The notes under the pieces: generated by a model
What the model was told of the DNA's origin: nothing
What the model saw: only the letters and a program-made list of their open reading frames with translations
The model's database searches: none
In this document: positions 57,601 to 64,000 of the stretch, in pieces
How the letters are laid out: each line of letters starts with the position of its first letter
How positions within the stretch are numbered: position 1 is the stretch's first letter
Assembly (NCBI RefSeq): GCF_022682495.2
Contig: NC_071391.1
Coordinates: 44,607,998-44,671,997, forward strand
Reading direction: 5' to 3'
Source of the DNA: Desmodus rotundus
Lineage: Eukaryota; Chordata; Mammalia; Chiroptera; Phyllostomidae
DNA length: 64,000 nt
Made by a program: the position numbers and the translations under genes

Positions 57601-57720
57601 ACACATGGACAAAACCAAAGGGGGTTAGGATCAAGGGTGGGAAGTGGGGATGGCTGGGGTAAAGGGGAGTGTTGGGGGGGGAAATGGAGACAACTATACT
57701 TGAACAACAATAAAAAAAAG
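57601..57720 (+). mobile_element. L1 3'-end fragment
   Basis: ACACATGGACAAAACCAAAGGGGGTTAGGATCAAGGGTGGGAAGTGGGGATGGCTGGGG to GAGACAACTATACTTGAACAACAATAAAAAA. Same subtype as 55447-55573. Confidence 0.85.
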
Positions 57721-58180
57721 TGAAAAGAAATTTTTTTAATTAAAAAAAGAAAATTCTTTTTTGTATGCTTCTTTTAAATATTATATAGTTGGGATATTTC
57801 TAACAAAATTTGGAGTCTAAACCTTAATAGTGAAATTTAATCACTCATATTAATAAAAAAGCCTTATTTCTACACCTTATTTTGCATTTATTACACACTT
57901 GTTTTTTAGTTTTAATGTGTTGATTAAGTATACGCTTTATAACTTTTATCAAATAATTTGTAAATTTTTAAATATGCATTTCTATTCAAAATAGTTATGT
58001 AGGTCAAAATGTTTAGCAAATACAATAGCTTTATTTCCATAGAAATACATATCACAATTAACCACTAACTATGCTCCCCATGCAAAATCACATAAATATA
58101 TATATATATAATATATATGTCATCCAATTAATTTAACATACATTTATGTACTCCCCAACCATGTTTTAATTCTGAAACAG
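57721..58180. other. AT-rich intergenic DNA
   Basis: No gene. Contains a short (TA)n tract at about 58095-58118. Confidence 0.4.
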
Positions 58181-58202
58181 TGGAACTTGTATTTTTTTTT
58201 TT

Positions 58203-58618
58203 AAATTATGGTACATTTACACAATGGAGTTCTACTCAGCAGAGAGAAAGAAGGAGCTTATACCCTTTGCAATGGCATGGATGGAACTGGAGAGCATTAT
58301 GCTAAGTGAAATAAGCCAGATGGTGAGGGACAAATACCATATGATCTCACCTTTAACTGGAACATAATCAACAAAAGAAAAAAGCAAACAAAATATAACC
58401 AGAGACATTGAAATTAAGAACACTGTAACAATAGCCAGAGGGGAGTGGGGAGGGGATAATGGGGAGAGGGGTCTATAGGAGCTACTAGAAAGGACACAAG
58501 GACAAAATCAAGAGGGAGGGTAGAGGTGGGGGAGGGAGGTGGGACTGGCTGGGGTGGGGAGGAGGGATGGGGAGAAAATGCAGACAATTGTAACTGAATA
58601 AAAATAAATTAATTAAAA
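58203..58618 (+). mobile_element. Young-looking L1 3' end nested in another L1
   Basis: The last 415 bp of L1 in good condition: GGTACATTTACACAATGGAG, TGGATGGAACTGGAGAGC, CATATGATCTCACCTTTAAC, a G-rich UTR and GACAATTGTAACTGAATAAAAATAAATT. Flanked by the 7-bp repeat AAATTAT (58203-58209 and 58619-58625). It landed in the T-tract of the minus-strand L1 that follows, giving a tail-to-tail pair. Confidence 0.9.
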
Positions 58619-58977
58619 AAATTATTTTCTTGTTGTTCAATTACAGTTGTCTGCATTTCCTCCCCACCCTTCTACCCCACCCCAAGCAAACCCACCTCCC
58701 TCCCCTGCTTCCACCCACCCCTTTGATTTTGCCCGTGTGTCCTTTATAGTAGTTCCTGAAAACCCTTCTCCCCACTATCCCTTCCCCCCTCCCCTCCCCT
58801 CCTCTTCTCCCCCCTATTGTTAGATTGTTCTTAACTTCAATGTCTCTGGTTATATTTTGTTTGCTTTTTTCTTCTGTTGATTATGTTCCAGTTAATGGAA
58901 CTGGAGAGCATTATGCTAAGTGAAATAAGCCAGGCAGTGAGGGACAAATACCATAGGATCTTACCTTTAAATGGAAC
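58619..58977 (-). mobile_element. L1 3' end with short 5' inversion
   Basis: 58626-58892 is the minus-strand L1 3' UTR (TTGTTGTTCAATTACAG to GATTATGTTCCAGTT). From 58894 the adjacent upstream L1 piece (ATGGAACTGGAGAGC ... TTACCTTTAAATGGAAC) is on the plus strand, a twin-priming inversion of about 84 bp. The outer target duplication TGGAACTTGTATTTT is at 58181-58195 and 58972-58986, so this element is the older of the nested pair; the duplication overlaps L1 at TGGAAC. Confidence 0.88.
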
Positions 58978-58986
58978 TTGTATTTT

Positions 58987-59565
58987 GTATTTTGTAATTT
59001 ATTGTATTTATTGGATTCCAGTTTTCTCATCAAAAATATGTTATTTCTTCAGAATACTGTCATACTTTTTAGGTATAAGATCAGTAGGTTTCCTAGGCTC
59101 TTTGCAAAAATCAAGAAATACTCCAGAGAATAATCCTAAAGCACCAAAGCCAATCTCAAGGGCTGAGGACCCTGGGATGATGAAATTCAACTTTCTCATT
59201 GGAGTGAAAACCATGATTTCCAGCTTCCGCCTGTAATGTTGAGTCTCTTTCCAGGTCCTGCTATCTGGGAAAATATCCTATAGGATTTCACACATTGAAT
59301 ACGAAATGGGATCAGAGCCACAGAACAACCTAAAATATGGAGTTGATATGTCTTTATTGGGAATTTATCCCTGAGACTGTTCCTTCCTATTGCAGAGAAA
59401 CTAGGCTAGGATTATCATGCTCTTTACCCCAAGCAGCTGAAACATTTATTTGACCATTAGTTGACATAATATAATTATGGTTATCATCATAAAGTACTAC
59501 AACGCCTGGTATTTTAAATGCAAATTATACTGTAACTTCAAAATGTCCCTTATTTCTTTCTCCCC
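58987..59565. other. Upstream region of the last OR52
   Basis: No gene or clear repeat. The tail of the frame at 58877-59236 crosses L1 sequence and is not coding. Confidence 0.4.
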
Positions 59566-59567
59566 AG
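59566..59567 (+). other. Predicted 3' splice site of the third OR52 gene
   Basis: TCCCTTATTTCTTTCTCCCCAG is an almost ideal pyrimidine tract plus AG, 31 bases before the ATG at 59599. It is the best acceptor among the six OR genes. Confidence 0.7.
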
Positions 59568-59598
59568 GAATAAGACTTCGGAGGAGCTCCTGGTAGGA

Positions 59599-60549
59599 AT
59601 GTCCTCTTGCAACAGTTCCATTCCTCAGCCCTTGATATTTGTCCTGGCTGGAATTCCTGGCTTAGAATCATCCCATGGCTTGTTCTCTGTGCCTTTTTTC
59701 TTGGTCTTTGTCATCGCAGTCATTGGCAATGCCACCATCTTATGCATCATCCGGGTGGAGAAGAGTCTTCATGAACCCATGTTTCTCCTCCTGGCCATGC
59801 TCTCCGTTGTTGACCTGTCCCTGGTCAGTGTCACTGTGCCCCGAATGCTGGGTATCTTCTGGATGAATGTCAAAGAAATCAGTTTCAATGCTTGCCTCAC
59901 GCAGATGTTTTTCATCCCGTTATTTTATGTCATGGAGTCTGGGATTCTCCTGGCCATGGCTTTGGACAGGTTTGTGGCTATCTGGCACCCTCTGAGATAT
60001 ACCACCATCCTTGCTAACAACATGCTTGTGAAGATGGCACTGTCTGTCCTGGCAAGGGCAGTGACAGTGCTGACCCCAGCACCCATCCTAGCAAAAAGAC
60101 TGGAAAGCTTCCAAACCTACATCATTGCTTACTCTTACTGTGCCTACATGGCTGTGGTACAGATAGCCTGTGGAGACATCTCTGACCACATCGTCTATGG
60201 CCTCATGGTTATTGTAGCATCTGTGGGGTTCGATCTGTTTTTTATCATTCTCTCATATGGGTTGATCCTTCGTGCTGTCTTTCGGATACCCTCTTGGGAG
60301 GCACGGGGCAAAGCTCTTAGCACATGTGGCTCTCATCTTTGTGTCATTGCTCTCTTTTATTCTCCTGTTGTCTTTTCTGTCCTAGCCCAGATTTTAGGCT
60401 ATCATATGGCTCCCCATCTGCAGATTATCATTGACAATCTTTACTTCCTTGGGCCTCCCATGATCAACCCCTTGATATATGGAGTACGGACCAAGCAAAT
60501 GAGGAAGTGGGTACTGCGGATCCTGCACTGTCATGGGGACAGAGGTTGA
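59599..60549 (+). CDS. Olfactory receptor, class I, OR52-type, diverged
   Basis: Intact 316-residue odorant GPCR starting at an ATG just after a strong splice acceptor, with sequon N5-S-S. OR52 marks: AGIPGLES at 17-24, HEPMFLLLAMLS at 59-69, FNACLTQMFFI around 96-106, MALDRFVAIW at 120-129, FRIPSWEARGKALSTCGSHLCVI at 228-250 and NPLIYGVRTKQMR at the TM7/tail junction. Several usually invariant positions differ. The TM3 His of FFIH is Pro107. The first extra loop-2 cysteine is Phe171, while its usual partner Cys191 is kept. AIC reads AIW, and the TM6-end THRFG block is replaced by AQILG (263-267). The frame is uninterrupted, so it may be a receptor with shifted specificity or one under relaxed constraint. 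The orthologue was not determined. Confidence 0.92.
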   Translation: MSSCNSSIPQPLIFVLAGIPGLESSHGLFSVPFFLVFVIAVIGNATILCIIRVEKSLHEPMFLLLAMLSVVDLSLVSVTVPRMLGIFWMNVKEISFNACLTQMFFIPLFYVMESGILLAMALDRFVAIWHPLRYTTILANNMLVKMALSVLARAVTVLTPAPILAKRLESFQTYIIAYSYCAYMAVVQIACGDISDHIVYGLMVIVASVGFDLFFIILSYGLILRAVFRIPSWEARGKALSTCGSHLCVIALFYSPVVFSVLAQILGYHMAPHLQIIIDNLYFLGPPMINPLIYGVRTKQMRKWVLRILHCHGDRG

Positions 60550-61154
60550 TACCTGGGGTAGACAGCAGACCTGGGGTAGGGAGCTGGAAATCAGGTTAGG
60601 TTGGAGGTAGAGATAATACCTGTCAGACCTGGGGCTTCATAGGGAAAGGAATAACCAAAACAAGACAGAGGAGGATTTATTCAGTATGGGAAGGTAACTG
60701 AGACATGTTATTTCCATCAGAATGTACATGTTATGAAACCCTCATGACCAGAACCCTCCCCAAATGCTTATGCAAGTAATAACATAGGAAAATATTTTGT
60801 TGCTGATTTTATTATTTGTGTAATTGCATTATATACCATGAATTGGAAGCACATTATTTCAAACGAGTTAAAAATGAATTTCGGAATATATTATCAAGAC
60901 TTAGAGACAAAAACATTCATCCTGATTTTTTGTATTTAATTGTTTTTCTTCTACATATATGTTTTAGATATTTTACCAATGCAGAACTAATATCATGGAG
61001 AATAATCCTAATGGAAATAAATATGTAAAAATATCTATGATCATATCAATGAGTAAAGATCTTTTTTGTTTAAAGGGTTGTAATAGAGGATAGTCTTTTT
61101 TATGTGTTTTTGTACCTAATTTTAATTTTTTCTTTTTTTTGTGATTTTCTTTTT
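60550..61154. other. 3' flank of the last OR, nothing assigned
   Basis: AT-rich with T-runs at the right end. No gene or clear repeat. Confidence 0.4.
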
Positions 61155-61215
61155 TTTTCACATTTTTTATTGTTGTTCAAGTACAGTTGTCCCCATTTTA
61201 CCCCACCACTCCCTA
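61155..61215 (-). mobile_element. L1 3'-end fragment
   Basis: TTTTTTCACATTTTTTATTGTTGTTCAAGTACAGTTGTCCCC: the minus-strand L1 terminus, about 60 bp. Confidence 0.75.
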
Positions 61216-63689
61216 GAATAGTCGTCTAAAGAATAGTGTTCTTTAGAGAGCTACTGTTAGTGTCAAATTGTGGAAACAATATACAGCAGATTGGCCTTGA
61301 TGGGAAAGCACGGGGGATAAAACAGAACCTAAAGAAACTATTTTATTCTCTAGCTTCAATATTTGCTTCTACCTACTTCAATTTGTTCCACACAGTTAAG
61401 ACATCCAAATCTGTATCTTAGAGCATGAATTATGTCTGCATTCCAGAAGTCTCACTGAAACAGCCTTGTGAACCACTCTTCAAATGCACCTTAAACTTAA
61501 GTGTTTTCAAACTAAACTCTTAATATCTTTGCCAACTATATTATTGCTCTACATTCCCCATTTTGCTCATTTGACTTAAGTTAAATTGTTTAAAACCTTG
61601 ATGTTCTTCATGATATTTTATTTGCTTCTCTTCACCCAAATAATGACCAAGGTTTCTCTGCACATTTCCAGTATCTTTTTCTGTCTTATACTTTATCAAT
61701 TTAAATCCCTATACTTTAAAATTCTTTTAACTAATCTTCATATAATCAATTTCTCTAATATTGAAAGTGGTTATTAACTCTGCAAATGGAGTTTTATTTT
61801 CCAAACAAACATCTTCTCTAATGTACTTAAAATCTTCAACAGCCTGTTTCTCCAGATAAAGTCTTAGCTCCATAGCATGACATTAAAATAATTGTGTGAC
61901 TCGACTCCAGTCTGCCTTTCCATGTGCTTTATTTTCACTAAATCACAGGACAGGCATCAATCCAACCAAAACCACTGCTTTATTTGTAAAGAAACTACAC
62001 ATTCCTTGCTACTTTAGCTCATTTTTTTTTTCTTTTGTGCTGCTTGGGAGGCATTTTCCCTTGATCTTTCTTAGTTCAAATCCTTGCCACCTCAAGAGAC
62101 ACTTTCTTTAGTTTGTTTTACTTAATGCCTGTCCTCAAATGACACCAACCTGTCGTTTTGTGTACTGCCAAACACTTTCAGCCTCTGTGACATTCACTTG
62201 TCTATGAATCGCCCTTTACTTCAGATATTAGCCCACACGCCTCACCACTGCTCTTACACTGACGTTTCTTTAAGGGCAAGGACCATACCCAGAAATTTAT
62301 TTTTTCACTACACACAAGCAGGTTCTAAACACTGTGGTTCTTTGGATGTAGTTCTTGGAATGTGTTTTCTCTTTCTCTGAACACATATTAATGGAAGAGG
62401 TAAGTCATTTGCTTTTTACATTGCCAACATACAATGTTAACACAGCGGTAGGATAACTGCAGAAACAATCTATCACAGAGAGGGAGAAAAATGGACCACG
62501 CAGTTACCGGTTCACAGCATACTGAAATTTAAGGCACATACTGCCAGTTTCTTGATTTGGAGTCCTATTTTGCTCCATATGGATAATCTCTTTCCCTCTG
62601 TGGTTCTTGGTTTTATCCTCTAGGATTTATACTTTGAGTCATCACCTTTTTAGGCTTTATACTCTGAGTCATCCCTTTTTTTTCAATGGCTCACATTTTC
62701 ACTTCATCTTTCTAAGCCAATTGGTTGGGGATTACAATGATGCTTTTCATTTTTAGCTGTCACTATCCTTTTCAGTCTAACCTGGCAGTTCTTCTGAATA
62801 ACAAAGTGTCTTAAAAATGCATCATTTTTTCCAAGAGGCCAGCTCAGACTCTAAGTATATAATGTCTAAAGAAAAAGTGAATGAGAAACGGTTTTGTGTT
62901 CAAACTCAGAATGACCAGAAGCCTTTATGGTTTCTCTGAGGCCTACCTGAAAGTTAAACACTTCTTTGGTTCATCTTTTTCTATACATATTTTATTATAT
63001 GTGGTACTTTCCACATTCCCTGGAAACTTCATTTATCTAACCCACAGGTTCATTGGAGATATATATGTATTTTTTCTATGTGAAAAAGGATGACAGTTTT
63101 GTCAATTGTTCCATCATTACCAAGCACATATCCCTTTATCCTCTGGCACATAATAACAGCTTTGTCACTCTATTTAAGGCCTTCATCTACATTAGCACCC
63201 TTTAAGCTTCTGTACACGCACTCAGAACCCATGCTGCATGTTTTAGGCTTTTGTTACTGCAGAATTTAACATTGACATCATTTTCCCTTATGTGGAATTA
63301 TTTTTGTGTAAGACAACACCCCAACACTTAGTGGCTTTGAACAATAGTTTATGATTTTTTTTTTCCTCAAGGTTCAGTTGACTGCTTGGACTCAGCTGTG
63401 CAGTTCTCACTTGGAGCCCCTCAAACAGTTTCAGAGAGTGTTTGGAATAGGAATTCAGGTCCAGGGACAAGGCCTTTTTTCCACTCGGATGTCAGGCACC
63501 TCAGTTCACCTCCACGCTGATTCCTGTTCCATCACAAGAGAACGCAGGGGGTTCTTACATGGTGGCATAAAAATAAGAAAATGTACAATATCAGTTCAGG
63601 ACTCTCCAAGAACTGGCACATATGGACTTCTGTTGTATTCATAGCAGTTGCTGGGTCTCAAATTTATTGAAAAGTATAGAAGTGTTCAT
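61216..63689. other. Intergenic DNA with an L2-like stretch
   Basis: No gene supported. About 61850-62390 has L2-like order on the plus strand (CTGCCTTTCCATGTGC, GCTTGGGAGGCATTTTCCC, AGGGCAAGGACCATACCCAG) at high divergence. The rest is unassigned AT-rich DNA. Confidence 0.4.
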
Positions 63690-63869
63690 TTTTTAATTTT
63701 TTATTTTTATCAATTTGAGAGAGAAAGAAAGATGTCAATTTGTTGTTCTGCTTATTTAAGCATTCATTGGTTGATTCTTGTATGTGCCCCGACCAGGGAT
63801 CAAACCCACAACCTTGGCATTTTGGCATATAGGGATTATGCCCTAACCAAATGAGCTGCCCAGCCAGGG
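63690..63869 (-). mobile_element. VES-like SINE, minus strand
   Basis: The minus strand starts CCCTGGCTGGGCAGCTCATTTGGTTAGGGC, has a B-box-like GGTTTGATCCCTGGTCGGGGCACATAC, and ends in an A-rich region. Diverged bat tRNA-SINE. Confidence 0.8.
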
Positions 63870-64000
63870 AGAAAAGAGTTCATTCTTCATGAGGGTGTGG
63901 CAAGATCACATATGGAAAATACACTTATAGCCATGCTTAGAAAATACAATTTGCCAACCATAACACAGTTTTTCAGTTTCTACTTCCTCTCTAGGTTCAA

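Overview
The window looks like 64 kb of mammalian nuclear DNA, most likely from a bat. Two things point there. First, the tRNA-derived SINEs (about 255, 27915, 29076, 40730, 47938, 48402 and 63690) have the head, A/B-box layout and TC-rich tail of the bat VES family. Second, many truncated L1 copies share the 3' end that I associate with bat L1 (a G-rich 3' UTR, then a CAACTGTAATTGAATAACAATAAA-like tail). The species cannot be fixed from this alone. There is no operon-like organisation; real coding sequence is under 10 percent of the window.

The genes are a one-direction array of six class I (fish-like) olfactory receptor (OR) loci, all on the plus strand. Three are OR51-type (5361-6308, 15757-16710, 21595-22536), then three OR52-type (35421-36377, 49025-49969, 59599-60549). 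The third gene is recognisable as OR51V1. In human and mouse that receptor flanks the 3' side of the beta-globin cluster, so this window is probably the olfactory flank of the beta-globin locus, with globin expected off the left edge. No globin exon is visible here. Five receptors have full-length single-exon frames. The fourth (35.4 kb) has an intact frame with no ATG for its N-terminus, directly after a good splice acceptor. Several loci have a plausible 3' splice site shortly before the coding start, matching the usual OR layout of an untranslated 5' exon plus one coding exon. Each receptor would act alone as an odorant GPCR in the cilia of one class of sensory neuron.

Between the genes the sequence is mostly AT-rich and transposon-derived. 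A processed, frameshifted copy of SPTSSB lies at 18.4 kb. A transposon hub fills 26.6-30.5 kb: an L1 end, a 237-bp near-perfect inverted repeat, a mariner fossil, two SINEs and an L1 with a 5' inversion. A solo retroviral LTR with matching target duplications sits at 39.3-39.8 kb inside an older L2. A nested pair of opposed L1s with two nested target duplications is at 58.2-59.0 kb. Old mammalian repeats (MIR, L2, MER5A) mark unremodelled parts.

I found no wholly new system. The most notable items are the long hairpin, the ATG-less OR52 exon, the SPTSSB retrocopy, the paired cysteine loss in the first receptor, and the datable nested insertions.
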